Positions 33,678-42,502 of a stretch of 54,324 nt of DNA are shown piece after piece. The notes below the pieces were generated by a model. The model had not been told where the DNA came from. It ran no database searches and saw only the letters and a list, made by a program, of their open reading frames with translations. The first letter of the stretch is position 1, and every line of letters starts with the position of its first letter. A program made the translations under genes and the position numbers. This stretch comes from DAIRUS01 sp036803205 (GTDB lineage: Bacteria; Patescibacteriota; Minisyncoccia; Minisyncoccales; GBS-2): the NCBI GenBank assembly GCA_036803205.1, contig DAIRUS010000005.1, forward strand, positions 1 to 54,324, in the 5' to 3' direction.

Positions 33678-35612
33678 TCACTTTTTGGCTTTCTGAATTG
33701 TCTTTTTTATTTCTTCAACCACTTCCGGATTGGAGAGAGTGGAAAGATCACCAAGCTCTTCCCCAGTGAATAACCTTTTTAAAACCCTTCGCATAATTTT
33801 TCCACTTCTCGTTTTTGGTAAATCTTTAACCAGATAAACTTCTTTTGGCAAGGCAATAGGCCCAATGATTTTCCTGACTTGCTCTACGACCTCTTTTTTT
33901 ATTTTTTCAGCTGGTTTATTTCCATGATAGACAACAAAGACAGCTGGTACCTCTCCTTTTATCTCGTCAGGAATACCAATAATGGCCGATTCAGTAATCT
34001 CTGAATGTAAATTTATAGCTGCTTCTAACTCGCCGGTAGTGATTCGGTGACCGGCTACTTTAATCGCATCATCTACTCGGCCAATAATCCGAATTAGTCC
34101 CTTTTCGTCTCTCAAAGCACCATCAGAGGTAAAATAGACTTTTTTCCCATATCTGCTCCAGTAAGTTTTTAGATATTTTTGAGGATCCTTATAAATTCCT
34201 CGGAAAAAACCAGGGGTAAAAGGTGGTAAAATTACCAAATTGCCTTCTTTGCCAGCCGGACAAATTCTGCCTTCTTCGTCTAAAATTTCTGCCCTTACGC
34301 CCGGCAAAGGAATTCCGGCGAAGGCTGGTTTGAAAGGACCAATACCCGGCAAAGAAGTAATTAAAATACCTCCGGTTTCTGTCTGCCACCAGGTATCAAC
34401 AATTGGACATTTTTTCTTCCCGACTGCCTCAAAAAACCAAAGCCAGGCAGATTCATCAATGGGTTCTCCCACTGAACCCAAAAGTCGTAAATTTTCAAAT
34501 TTATATTGATCTAAAATGTCTGCCCCATATTTTTCAAACATTCTAATGGCAGTTGGTGCAGTATAGAAAATAGTAACTTTATTTTTTTCGATAATTTTTG
34601 CCCATCTATCAGGAATGGGCCAATCCAAAGCGCCTTCGTACATTAAGGTGGTTACTCCATTAAGAAGGGGTGAGTAAATTGTATAAGAATGACCGGTAAT
34701 CCAGCCAGGATCGGAAGTACACCAGAAGATTGAATCCTCTTTAAAATCGAAAATCCATTTTCCGGTCCAATAAGCTTGAACGGTGTAACCTCCGCAACCA
34801 TGAAGACAACCTTTTGGTTTACCAGTTGAACCACTAGTATAGAGAATAAAAAGTAAGTCCTCTGAATCCATTATCACCGGCTGGCAAGTTTCTTCTTCCT
34901 CTTCAATAAGTTCATGCCACCAAAGATTACGACTTCCCCACCATTCAATATCGTTACCAGCTCTTTTAACAACAATTACTTTCTCCACCGCCGTCTCCTC
35001 AATTCCTTCATCAGCGTTGGCTTTAAGGTTGATAATTTCACCTCGGCGATAGTATCCATCAGCAGTTATTAAAAATTTAGCCTCAGCCTCTTGAAGTCTG
35101 ACTTTAAGTGCTAGTGGCGAAAAAGCAGAAAAAACAACAACATGAACTGCTCCAATTCGGGCACAGGCCAACATTGAAATAATTATCTCGGGGATCATCG
35201 GCAAATAAATTCCCACCCTATCTCCTCTTCTCACGCCTATTCTTTTTAATCCATTGGCAAGTTTATTAACAGCTTTAAAAAGTTGGTCATAGGTTAATCT
35301 TTTTGTTTCCTCTTCTACTGGTTCAGGCTCCCAGATAAGAGCTACTTTGTTTTTTATTTTTTCCCAACCAGCTAAATTTTTTTCAAAGATATTTGAGGTA
35401 ATGTTTATTCCTCCACCACAAAACCATTCAAAATAAGGCGGATTATGGACAAAGGGGTTTTTCCATTTTTTATACCAAAAAAGCTCACTCGCCAATTTTT
35501 CCCAAAATAAAACCGGGTCTTTTTTAGCCTGAAAATAAATTGAATTATTTTTTAACCAGGCTTTTTCTTTAAATTCTTCGGTCGGATAGTATAAATTACC
35601 TTTTTTAATCAT
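33678..35612 (-). CDS. acs: acetyl-CoA synthetase (AMP-forming)
   Basis: Activates acetate to acetyl-CoA via acetyl-AMP. Core motifs are YTSGSTGKPKGCLHG (ATP binding), DTWWQTETGGILI (the Trp in WWQTETG limits the acyl pocket to acetate/propionate), and YFTSDGALRDEKGLIRIIGRVDD at the domain hinge. The C-terminal LPKTRSGKIMRR carries the lysine controlled by acetylation in known enzymes. 644 residues, full length. Promoter TTGTTT-16-TATAAT is at 35627-35654. With PpsA and the FBP enzyme it fits growth on C2/C3 compounds, but glyoxylate or pyruvate-forming steps are not visible here. Confidence 0.95.
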   Translation of the reverse strand: MIKKGNLYYPTEEFKEKAWLKNNSIYFQAKKDPVLFWEKLASELFWYKKWKNPFVHNPPYFEWFCGGGINITSNIFEKNLAGWEKIKNKVALIWEPEPVEEETKRLTYDQLFKAVNKLANGLKRIGVRRGDRVGIYLPMIPEIIISMLACARIGAVHVVVFSAFSPLALKVRLQEAEAKFLITADGYYRRGEIINLKANADEGIEETAVEKVIVVKRAGNDIEWWGSRNLWWHELIEEEEETCQPVIMDSEDLLFILYTSGSTGKPKGCLHGCGGYTVQAYWTGKWIFDFKEDSIFWCTSDPGWITGHSYTIYSPLLNGVTTLMYEGALDWPIPDRWAKIIEKNKVTIFYTAPTAIRMFEKYGADILDQYKFENLRLLGSVGEPIDESAWLWFFEAVGKKKCPIVDTWWQTETGGILITSLPGIGPFKPAFAGIPLPGVRAEILDEEGRICPAGKEGNLVILPPFTPGFFRGIYKDPQKYLKTYWSRYGKKVYFTSDGALRDEKGLIRIIGRVDDAIKVAGHRITTGELEAAINLHSEITESAIIGIPDEIKGEVPAVFVVYHGNKPAEKIKKEVVEQVRKIIGPIALPKEVYLVKDLPKTRSGKIMRRVLKRLFTGEELGDLSTLSNPEVVEEIKKTIQKAKK

Positions 35613-35626
35613 ACTCTCTAATAATT

Positions 35627-35654
35627 ATTATACCTCACCAAGAAAATTAAACAA
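35627..35654 (-). promoter_or_regulatory. acs promoter
   Basis: On the minus strand -35 TTGTTT (35649-35654), a 16-base spacer and a perfect -10 TATAAT (35627-35632), 14 bases before the acs ATG. Confidence 0.65.
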
Positions 35655-35670
35655 GGTTCTATCCTAAAAT

Positions 35671-35694
35671 TAAAACCGCCCACCTTAGGGCGGT
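35671..35694 (-). terminator. terminator after gap
   Basis: A 7-bp GC-rich stem ACCGCCC/GGGCGGT with a 6-base loop, followed on the minus strand by a TTTAATTTT tail, 26 bases past the gap stop. Confidence 0.8.
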
Positions 35695-35719
35695 AAGATA
35701 AACCACTGTTTACTAAAAA

Positions 35720-36742
35720 TTAGATTCTTTTTCCCACATATTCCGCAAACTCAGCAAGTCTGCAGGCATAGGCCCATTCGTTATCATACCAGGCAACAAT
35801 TTTTACTAGATTACCAATCACCATTGTTGAAAGACTATCAACAATAGCAGAGAAAGAATTGCCAATATAATCTGAGGAAACCAAGGGCGCATCTTCTATG
35901 CCTAAAATTCCTTTTAATTCTTTTTTCTGAGAAGCTTTTTTAAAAATGAAATTTACTTCTTCAACAGTTGTCTTTTTCTTAACTTGACAGATCAGGTCTA
36001 AAACTGAAACTGTAGGAGTAGGAACCCGAAAAGCCATTCCGTCCAGTTTTCCCTTTAATTCGGGAATAACATTACCAATAGCTCTGGCTGCGCCGGTAGT
36101 AGTAGGAATAATATTTAAGGCAGCAGCCCGGGCCCTTCTTAAATCTTTATGAGAAAGGTCCAAAACCCTTTGGTCATTAGTATAACTATGAATGGTGCTC
36201 ATAAAACCCTTTATAATACCAAAATTTTCATTCAAAACTTTTGCCACCGGCGCTAAACAGTTGGTAGTACAAGAACCCATATCAGAAATGATATCCCTTT
36301 TGAGATCAAAACTTTTTTCGTTAACTCCTAAAACAAAAGATCTAATTTTTTCCGGATTTTTTGATGGAGCAGAAATAATCACATATTTTGCTCCCGCCTC
36401 TAAATGTTTTTTTGCTCCCTCATAATCAGTAAAGACGCCCGAACATTCCAAAACAATATCAATCCCTAACTCTTGCCAGGGCAAATTTGCCGGGTCCTTC
36501 TCGCTAAAAACACTTATCTTCCTTCCATCTTTTGTTCCATCGACCAACAATTCCTTTTCGCCAAATTTAACTAATTTTCTATACATCCCATAAATTGAAT
36601 CGTATCTCAATAAATAAGCTAATGTCTTGGTATCAGTTAAATCATTAATTGCCACCACCTCCAAATCGGGCTGGTTATCAATAATTCTCCGTAAAGTTGG
36701 CCGACCAATTCGGCCAAAGCCATTAATTGCTACTTTGATCAT
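35720..36742 (-). CDS. gap: glyceraldehyde-3-phosphate dehydrogenase, type I
   Basis: Interconverts GAP and 1,3-bisphosphoglycerate. NAD-binding INGFGRIGRPTLRR starts the protein, with D33 in NDLTDT suggesting NAD+ preference. The catalytic Cys is in SCTTNCLAPVAK, the catalytic His in TIHSYTNDQR, and WYDNEWAYACRLAEF closes it. 340 residues, normal. It follows the glutaredoxin gene by 4 bases, so a redox gene and this thiol-dependent enzyme are co-transcribed. Confidence 0.97.
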   Translation of the reverse strand: MIKVAINGFGRIGRPTLRRIIDNQPDLEVVAINDLTDTKTLAYLLRYDSIYGMYRKLVKFGEKELLVDGTKDGRKISVFSEKDPANLPWQELGIDIVLECSGVFTDYEGAKKHLEAGAKYVIISAPSKNPEKIRSFVLGVNEKSFDLKRDIISDMGSCTTNCLAPVAKVLNENFGIIKGFMSTIHSYTNDQRVLDLSHKDLRRARAAALNIIPTTTGAARAIGNVIPELKGKLDGMAFRVPTPTVSVLDLICQVKKKTTVEEVNFIFKKASQKKELKGILGIEDAPLVSSDYIGNSFSAIVDSLSTMVIGNLVKIVAWYDNEWAYACRLAEFAEYVGKRI

Positions 36743-36746
36743 AGTT

Positions 36747-36983
36747 TTATTGGATATTTAATAATTTTGAAATTTTTTCTTTATCAAATCCTATCACAAT
36801 TTCCCCATTGATTTCAACAACCGGCACACCCATCTGGCCTGATTTTTCAATCATTTCTTGTCGGGCTTTTTCATCTTCTAAAACATCAATTTCTTCAAAC
36901 TCAATCTTATTTTCTTTCAAAAATTCTTTCAAACTATAACAATAGGGACAGAAAAGAGTGGTAAAAATTCGAACTTTTGGCAT
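36747..36983 (-). CDS. glutaredoxin-like thiol oxidoreductase
   Basis: A 78-residue thioredoxin-fold protein of the NrdH/glutaredoxin type. The active site is CPYC (residues 12-15) near the N-terminus; QMGVPVVEINGEIVIGFD holds the cis-Pro and GSH/thioredoxin-reductase contact region. ATG 36983 (MPKVRIFTT) is chosen because an upstream in-frame stretch overlaps the previous gene and is not conserved. Electrons may come from the TrxB encoded at 46-47 kb. The gene sits between the membrane-anchored thioredoxin-fold protein and gap. Confidence 0.9.
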   Translation of the reverse strand: MPKVRIFTTLFCPYCYSLKEFLKENKIEFEEIDVLEDEKARQEMIEKSGQMGVPVVEINGEIVIGFDKEKISKLLNIQ

Positions 36984-36993
36984 AAAAGTAGAA

Positions 36994-37971
36994 TTATTTA
37001 CATTGACCACCACCACTGGAAGAACCTGCTTCCAAACCAAAACCGGGTGAAAATGGGGTTTCGGAAAGTTTTTGGGCGCATTCTTCAGGTGGGGTATTGA
37101 AGGCTTGACAAACTACCTCTTTAAATTTTTCTGGAGAGCGAGGATTTACTTCAACTATTGTATCATTAATCACTATCGTTGGCGAACCCCTAATCCCATA
37201 ATTCTCATTCAAATCAGTATGAACATCAAATTTAGGATAGCGGCCATTTAACCAGCTACTTTTATCATTGTAGAGTTCGGTAATTTTATATTTTTTGTCG
37301 GTCTCTGAAATACAAGAATTCATCTTATCTTTATCAATCTTGGCCTCGTTTAAACATTTTTCAACATCTCCATCTTGAACAAAACACTTTAAGTATTGAT
37401 AGTATTTTTCTTTCTCTTCTTTTTGGGTACAATACTGTCTTAAGTTTTCATCTATTTCTTCTTTTTCATGCATTATATAATTGACAAAATATACCCCCAT
37501 TTCTGCCTTATCTTTTAACAAATCGTAAACCGGCAAAAACATTTTTTGAGCTTGTAGACCGAAGGAACAAAGGGACATCACAAAAAGTTTAACATCTGGT
37601 CTTTCCTGTGTTGGAATTTCTTGGGCTGTTGTTTCCTCTTGGGCCTGGGTTAAATCCGATTCTAAATCAATCCCTTCCCGAGGAAATAAAATCTTGCCAT
37701 TTTTTGTCACATAGGAAGTGTATTCATTTTCTTCTATTTTAAGCCGAAATTTATAAAGTCCGTTTTCCTCTGTCACCGAAACTAAAGAGGCTTTAGATTC
37801 TGGCAGCATATTCTTGTTAATAAATTCAATCGCTTTTTGGGCAGCTGCTTCCGGAGACAAAATACCAGTCTGAGAAAATCCAGTCTTTTTCAAATAAAAA
37901 GTCGTTCCTATAATCGAAACCCCGGCAGTAAGGATGGCTACGAATATTAATTTAAATAAATCTTCTTTCAT
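36994..37971 (-). CDS. membrane-anchored DsbA/GILT-like thioredoxin-fold protein
   Basis: A 325-residue extracytoplasmic protein. Residues ~5-27 (LFKLIFVAILTAGVSIIGTTFY) are a membrane anchor. A small PepSY-like or linker region follows, then a thioredoxin-fold domain with VMSLCSFGLQAQK, where the usual CPYC is C-S-F-G with a single cysteine. RGSPTIVIND supplies the cis-Pro loop. Several paired cysteines and a Gly/Ser-rich C-terminus ending GGGQCK complete it. Thiol-disulfide exchange at the cell surface is likely but the one-Cys active site suggests isomerase or carrier work rather than oxidation. ATG 37971 lies 8 bases after a -10 box. Confidence 0.82.
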   Translation of the reverse strand: MKEDLFKLIFVAILTAGVSIIGTTFYLKKTGFSQTGILSPEAAAQKAIEFINKNMLPESKASLVSVTEENGLYKFRLKIEENEYTSYVTKNGKILFPREGIDLESDLTQAQEETTAQEIPTQERPDVKLFVMSLCSFGLQAQKMFLPVYDLLKDKAEMGVYFVNYIMHEKEEIDENLRQYCTQKEEKEKYYQYLKCFVQDGDVEKCLNEAKIDKDKMNSCISETDKKYKITELYNDKSSWLNGRYPKFDVHTDLNENYGIRGSPTIVINDTIVEVNPRSPEKFKEVVCQAFNTPPEECAQKLSETPFSPGFGLEAGSSSGGGQCK

Positions 37972-37979
37972 ATAAGTTG

Positions 37980-38008
37980 ATATTACCAGAAATTTCAATT
38001 TTTTTCAA
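37980..38008 (-). promoter_or_regulatory. promoter close to the DsbA-like gene start
   Basis: On the minus strand -35 TTGAAA (38003-38008), a 17-base spacer, and -10 TAATAT (37980-37985), 8 bases before ATG 37971. An AAAGGTCGAA motif lies 11 bases upstream of the -35 (38020-38029). Confidence 0.6.
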
Positions 38009-38132
38009 CTTAAACAGTCTTCGACCTTTTCCCAGATGATTTCTTTATTTTATCAAAACCTCTTTTTAATGCAACTATTTTTAACTTTTATTTCTGAGCA
38101 CGGCTTTGACTGTCCATTTTATTTTTAAAAAT

Positions 38133-39254
38133 CTAACAAATTATTCCACCGCCCAAAAGCTCATCTTTTTGATAAAACACAACCGACTGACCGGGAGTAA
38201 TCGCTCTCTGGGGTTTTTCAAAAATTAGCTTATAGCTTTTATCTTTTAGCTTTTTAGTAATTTTTGCCAAAGCAAAATTTGAACGGTAGCGAATCTTTAC
38301 TTTTACTTTTAAAGGGATACTTGGTTCTCTGCCAGAAAGCCAATTTACATTTTTGGCGATCAATTCTTTATTATACAAATCTTTTTCATTTTTGGTAACG
38401 ATTAAGACATTATTTTTCAAATTCTTATCTAAAACATAATAAGGACCCCCAGCAAGCTTAATTCCTTTTCTTTGGCCAATTGTATAAAACCATAAACCAT
38501 TATGTTGGCCAACTATCTTTCCTTGAACATCAACAATTTTGCCCGGTTTTTCCTTTAAATATTTTCTTAAAAAATCGTTAACTGTTTTTTGAATAAAACA
38601 AATTTCAGTTGATTTTTTAACTTTTAAGAGAAAATCTAATTTAAAAATTTTTGCTAAACTTTCAACCTCACTTCTTTTATAATCTCCAATCGGAAATAAA
38701 ATTTTCTTTAGCTGATCCTGATTGAGCATCCACAAAAAATAACTTTGATCTTTTTGATGATCTTTTGCCCTCAGTAATTTGTAAATCGTTTTGCTGCCTT
38801 TATCTTTTATTTCTCGTTTTCTGGCATAATGGCCAGTGGCAACAAAATCAGCATTTAGTTTTAAGGCTTTTTCTAACAATAAACCAAATTTTATTTCTTT
38901 GTTACAAACGACACAAGGATTCGGCGTCCAAGCCCGTTTATAACTATCCAAAAAACAATCAACAATTCGCTTTTTGAATTCTTTTTCAAAATTAAAAATA
39001 TAAAAAGGAATTTTTAAAATTTTAGCCACTTTTCTTGCTCTCATCTCTGCTTCTGAAGAACAACAACGATTTGAAATACCAACTAAACCATCTTTTTCCG
39101 GTTCTGACCAAAACTTCATAAAAATTCCCACAACCTCAAAACCGGTTTTTTTTAATAAAGTAGCGGCAACGCTTGAATCTAAACCTCCAGAAAGAGCGAC
39201 AACAACCATTTCTTTTTGAAGTTTTTGCCAATTTATCTTTTTTTTAATCTTCAT
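38133..39254 (-). CDS. mnmA: tRNA-specific 2-thiouridylase
   Basis: Thiolates U34 of Lys, Glu and Gln tRNAs. The PP-loop SGGLDSSVAA (residues ~20-29) activates the base with ATP. Catalytic cysteines are in PNPCVVCNKEIKF and in TEICFIQ. GHYARK and YFLWMLNQDQL are family blocks, and the C-terminal beta-barrel ends in RAITPGQSVVFYQ. 373 residues. Sulfur should come from the IscS encoded three genes upstream in the same operon. Start ATG overlaps the pyruvate kinase stop (ATGA). Confidence 0.95.
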   Translation of the reverse strand: MKIKKKINWQKLQKEMVVVALSGGLDSSVAATLLKKTGFEVVGIFMKFWSEPEKDGLVGISNRCCSSEAEMRARKVAKILKIPFYIFNFEKEFKKRIVDCFLDSYKRAWTPNPCVVCNKEIKFGLLLEKALKLNADFVATGHYARKREIKDKGSKTIYKLLRAKDHQKDQSYFLWMLNQDQLKKILFPIGDYKRSEVESLAKIFKLDFLLKVKKSTEICFIQKTVNDFLRKYLKEKPGKIVDVQGKIVGQHNGLWFYTIGQRKGIKLAGGPYYVLDKNLKNNVLIVTKNEKDLYNKELIAKNVNWLSGREPSIPLKVKVKIRYRSNFALAKITKKLKDKSYKLIFEKPQRAITPGQSVVFYQKDELLGGGIIC

Positions 39255-40390
39255 GGAATTTCTTGAATTCTGACAATATTTGTTTTACCCAATTTCCCCC
39301 AATCTTCAGCATAAATTAAAATCACCCTCTCTCCTTTTTTTACATACTCCTCTTTTTTAATTTTAAAAAGAACTCTCTCAATATCTTTAGCGCTTCTTTT
39401 CTTGTAGAAGTATCCTCTTTCTTCCAAAAGAAAAGGGACTACTCCATAAAGGAGGCAAAGACGATCCCTTAATTTTTTATCAGGGGTAAAGGCTAGAATG
39501 GGAATGTTTGGCCTCAGACGAGAAAGCATATGACAGGTTAGACCCCCTTTGGTCAAAACCAAAAAGGCTTTTATCTTCTCTTTTTGACCTAAAAAGCTTA
39601 ACCAAAGGTGATAGGCAGAATAGCAAACCGCCGATGTCTGATGGTTAATTTCAAAATTAAAATTTTTAATTGGCGGTCTATTCTTTTCCCAAAACCGACA
39701 AATTCTTTCTGCCATCAAAACCGCTTCTTTAGGGTGCTTGCCAGTGGCTGTTTCGGCGGACAACATTACCGCATCGGTATAGTCTAAAACGCTATTAGCC
39801 ACATCAGAAACTTCCGCCCGGGTCGGAAAAGGGTTATAAATCATTGATTCCAACATTTCCGTCGCCACGATAACCGGCTTTCCTTTTTCTACGCAACTTT
39901 TAATAACTTTTTTTTGATAATAGGGAACTTCTTCCAAAGAAATCTCTTTCCCTAAATCTCCGCGGGCCACCATAATACCATCGGCTGCAAGAATGATTTC
40001 TTCTAAATTTTTTAAGGCTTCTTTGGTTTCTATTTTGGCAATAATTTTAGCTGACAAAGAAAAAGATTTTGCCTTTTTTTTCAATTTTTCAATATCTTTT
40101 TTTGACCTTAAGAGAGAAAGGGCTAAAAAATCAACATCATATTTTGCAGCTAATGAAAGACCAATCAAATTTTTAAGATTAGGGTCAGGCAAATCTAAAA
40201 GAATGGCTAATGGCTTCTTTTTTTCTCTGGCGATTTCTTGAAGTTTTTTAATCATTCGGCTATGCCACTGAGGATTATTGTGTTTTAAATTAAAACGAAA
40301 AACACTGGCTCCACTTTCAACCAGAGAAGAAAGGGTTTCTTTTGGTTCCACTGCCGGACCAACTGTTGCCACAATTTTCGTTAAAGACAT
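39251..40390 (-). CDS. pyk: pyruvate kinase-like protein lacking the B domain
   Basis: A 379-residue homologue of pyruvate kinase (normally ~470). The A-domain is recognisable: TKIVATVGPA, AKIETKEALKNLEEI with the catalytic Lys, ADGIMVARGDLG, and ATEMLESMIYNPFPTRAEVSDVAN. Between AILLDLPDPN and LKNLIGLSLAAKYDVDFLALSL about 100 residues, the whole lid (B) domain, are missing. The metal/phosphate motif NFSHG reads NLKHN, a Ser-to-Lys change. The allosteric C-domain is present. Normal catalysis without the lid is doubtful. It sits between iscU and mnmA with overlap or a 2-base gap. Confidence 0.85.
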   Translation of the reverse strand: MSLTKIVATVGPAVEPKETLSSLVESGASVFRFNLKHNNPQWHSRMIKKLQEIAREKKKPLAILLDLPDPNLKNLIGLSLAAKYDVDFLALSLLRSKKDIEKLKKKAKSFSLSAKIIAKIETKEALKNLEEIILAADGIMVARGDLGKEISLEEVPYYQKKVIKSCVEKGKPVIVATEMLESMIYNPFPTRAEVSDVANSVLDYTDAVMLSAETATGKHPKEAVLMAERICRFWEKNRPPIKNFNFEINHQTSAVCYSAYHLWLSFLGQKEKIKAFLVLTKGGLTCHMLSRLRPNIPILAFTPDKKLRDRLCLLYGVVPFLLEERGYFYKKRSAKDIERVLFKIKKEEYVKKGERVILIYAEDWGKLGKTNIVRIQEIP

Positions 40391-40392
40391 AT

Positions 40393-40908
40393 TTAGAATT
40401 TTTTATACATTTCCTCTTCTATTTTTGTCCATTCTTTATATCTCTTTTCAATTTCTTTTTTTTCTTTTTCTATTCTTTGATGGGCTTTTAATAATTTTTC
40501 CGGAATTTTTCTCTTTTGTTTCGTTAAATAATCGTAAATCGCCTCATAAAGGGCATCGGCTGCCAAAACCGAGCAGTGAATTTTTACCGGCGGCAATCCA
40601 CCCAACTCTTTGACAATCTCTTCCCTATCAAACTCTAAAGCTTCTTCCAAGGATCTTCCTTTAACCAAATCAGTAATAACACTGCTGGTGGCAATGGCTG
40701 CTGTGCAACCATAAGTTTCAAATTTCACATCTTTTATAATTTCCCCCCTTTTTTTCTCTTTTCCGATTTTAATATAAAGCCACATTACGTCTCCGCAGAG
40801 AATGTTTCCCACCTTCCCTATTCCATCAGCATTTTCAATCCTTCCCATATTATGGGGGTATTTAAAATGCTCCATCACTTTTTTTGGATATAAACTAAAT
40901 TTTTTCAT
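40393..40908 (-). CDS. iscU: Fe-S cluster scaffold protein IscU/NifU N-type
   Basis: Assembles Fe-S clusters on three cysteines: LCGDVM (with the stabilising Asp next to Cys), YGCTAAIATSS and IHCSVLAADAL. HFKYPHNMGRIENADG at the N-terminus is typical. The 171-residue protein has an extra ~35-residue Lys/Glu-rich helical tail beyond the standard domain. It overlaps the iscS stop by 4 bases (ATGA) and precedes pyruvate kinase by 2 bases. Confidence 0.94.
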   Translation of the reverse strand: MKKFSLYPKKVMEHFKYPHNMGRIENADGIGKVGNILCGDVMWLYIKIGKEKKRGEIIKDVKFETYGCTAAIATSSVITDLVKGRSLEEALEFDREEIVKELGGLPPVKIHCSVLAADALYEAIYDYLTKQKRKIPEKLLKAHQRIEKEKKEIEKRYKEWTKIEEEMYKKF

Positions 40909-42065
40909 ACTTTAAAAGGTGAAATTTTTCTTAATTTTTTAACAACTCCGGGTAAAACTTTTAAAACATAGTCAATTTCTTTCTCTTTTGTCCAACGACC
41001 CAAACTCAATCTTAAAGAGCTATGGGCTTTTTGAGGCTTTAATCCAATTGCTAATAAAACATGACTGGGCTCTAATTTAGCAGTGGCGCAGGCTGAGCCA
41101 GTAGAAGCTGCAATTCCCAATAAATCAAGCTGCATTACTATCGATTCGCCTTCAACAAACTCAAAAGAAAAATTGGCATTGTTTGGCAATCTCTTTTTGG
41201 GATGGCCATTTAAATAAGAATGAGGAATTTTGCTTAAAATTCCTTTTATTAACTTATCCCGTAATTTTCTTAATCTCTTGGTTGTTTTTTTCATTTCTTT
41301 TTTACAAATTTTACAAGCTTGGGCAAAACCAACAATTCCAGCCACGTTGACGGTTGAAGACCTCAATCCTAATTCATGACCTCCTCCATGAAGCAAAGGT
41401 GTAATTTTAACTCCATCCCTAATATATAAAGCTCCCACTCCTTTTGGTCCGTACATTTTATGAGAACTCATAGTCATTAAATCAATATTCATTTTATTAA
41501 CATCAATGGGAATTTTGCCAAAAGTTTGGGCAGCATCAGTGTGAAAATAAATACCTTTTTCCTTACAGATCTTTCCAATTTCCTCAATTGGCTCAATTGT
41601 TCCTATTTCATTATTGGCATGCATTACAGAAACTAAAATTGTTTCTTTTTTGATTGCTTTTTTTAAGTCTTCGGGATTAACTAAACCATATTTATCAACC
41701 TTTAGCCTCGTCACCTCAAATCCCTGAGTTTCTAACCATTTAGCTGACTCCATAATAGAGGGGTGTTCAATTGAGGAAATTATAATATGATTTCTTTTTT
41801 CTTTTTTTAAAAAGGCCACCCCTTTTAAAGCCAAATTATTACTTTCAGTAGCAGAACTGGTAAAGATTATTTCATTGGCTTTAGCTTTTATTAAATCGGC
41901 AACCGCCTGTCTGCTTTCTTCTAAGGCTTGCTTTGCTTCTTGACCAAAAGAGTGGAGAGACATTGTATTGCCAAATTTCTCTTTTAAAAAAGGAGTCATC
42001 TTTCTTATCACCCGTGGATCAATGGGGGTAGTAGCTGCATAATCTAAATAAATTTTTTTGGGCAT
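40905..42065 (-). CDS. iscS: cysteine desulfurase IscS/NifS
   Basis: A PLP enzyme that takes sulfur from cysteine as a persulfide. The start MPKKIYLDYAATTPIDPRV, SSATESNNLALKG, HTDAAQTFGK and the PLP lysine in SSHKMYGPKGVGALY are diagnostic. The mobile-loop cysteine is in STGSACATAKLEPSHVL. 386 residues, full length. The same operon carries the scaffold (iscU), an Rrf2 regulator and mnmA, which uses the sulfur. Confidence 0.97.
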   Translation of the reverse strand: MPKKIYLDYAATTPIDPRVIRKMTPFLKEKFGNTMSLHSFGQEAKQALEESRQAVADLIKAKANEIIFTSSATESNNLALKGVAFLKKEKRNHIIISSIEHPSIMESAKWLETQGFEVTRLKVDKYGLVNPEDLKKAIKKETILVSVMHANNEIGTIEPIEEIGKICKEKGIYFHTDAAQTFGKIPIDVNKMNIDLMTMSSHKMYGPKGVGALYIRDGVKITPLLHGGGHELGLRSSTVNVAGIVGFAQACKICKKEMKKTTKRLRKLRDKLIKGILSKIPHSYLNGHPKKRLPNNANFSFEFVEGESIVMQLDLLGIAASTGSACATAKLEPSHVLLAIGLKPQKAHSSLRLSLGRWTKEKEIDYVLKVLPGVVKKLRKISPFKV

Positions 42066-42075
42066 ATTTTAAAAA

Positions 42076-42474
42076 TTATTTTTCAATTAAATCAACCAAA
42101 GTCATTGAATTTAAAGTTTTATTAATAGCTCTATTTAACTTTTGCCAAAAATTTTTAGTCAGACATTTTTTTTCTTTAGGACAAAAATATTTTAAACATT
42201 TGACTAAAACCATTTCTCCCTCTAAAACTTTAATTATTCTTCCGATTTTGATTTTTTTAGGAGATTTAGCCAAAAAATATCCTCCCTTAACGCCTTTTTT
42301 AGAATTGACCAAACCTTCCTTTTCTAATTTTGAAATTATTTTTTCCAAATAGTCTAAGGGGATATTTTCTTTTTTAGCAATTTTTCTTAGAGGAGAAATT
42401 TTTTTCTCCTTAAAAATTCTCGCTAAATAAACCATTGCCCTTAAACCATATTGTGATTTTGTTGAAATTCGCAT
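42076..42474 (-). CDS. Rrf2-family regulator, IscR-like
   Basis: A 132-residue winged-helix regulator. The N-terminal DNA-binding domain MRISTKSQYGLRAMVYLA and LDYLEKIISKLEKEGLVNSKKGVKGGYFLA is classical Rrf2. The cluster region has cysteines CLKYFCPKEKKC (residues ~93-104), close to the IscR C-x5-C-x5-C layout, so a 2Fe-2S sensor is likely. It is the first gene of the isc operon, and its own promoter holds an IscR-type palindrome just upstream of the ATG, so autoregulation is expected. Confidence 0.92.
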   Translation of the reverse strand: MRISTKSQYGLRAMVYLARIFKEKKISPLRKIAKKENIPLDYLEKIISKLEKEGLVNSKKGVKGGYFLAKSPKKIKIGRIIKVLEGEMVLVKCLKYFCPKEKKCLTKNFWQKLNRAINKTLNSMTLVDLIEK

Positions 42475-42477
42475 ATT

Positions 42478-42502
42478 AAAACCGACTAATTTAGTCGGTT
42501 TT
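42478..42502 (-). promoter_or_regulatory. palindromic operator, IscR type-1-like
   Basis: An 11-bp perfect inverted repeat with a 3-base centre; its core CCGACTAATTTAGTCGG matches the GACTxxxxTAGTC heart of the E. coli IscR type-1 site. It covers the expected transcription start and ends 3 bases before the regulator ATG. Confidence 0.7.
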
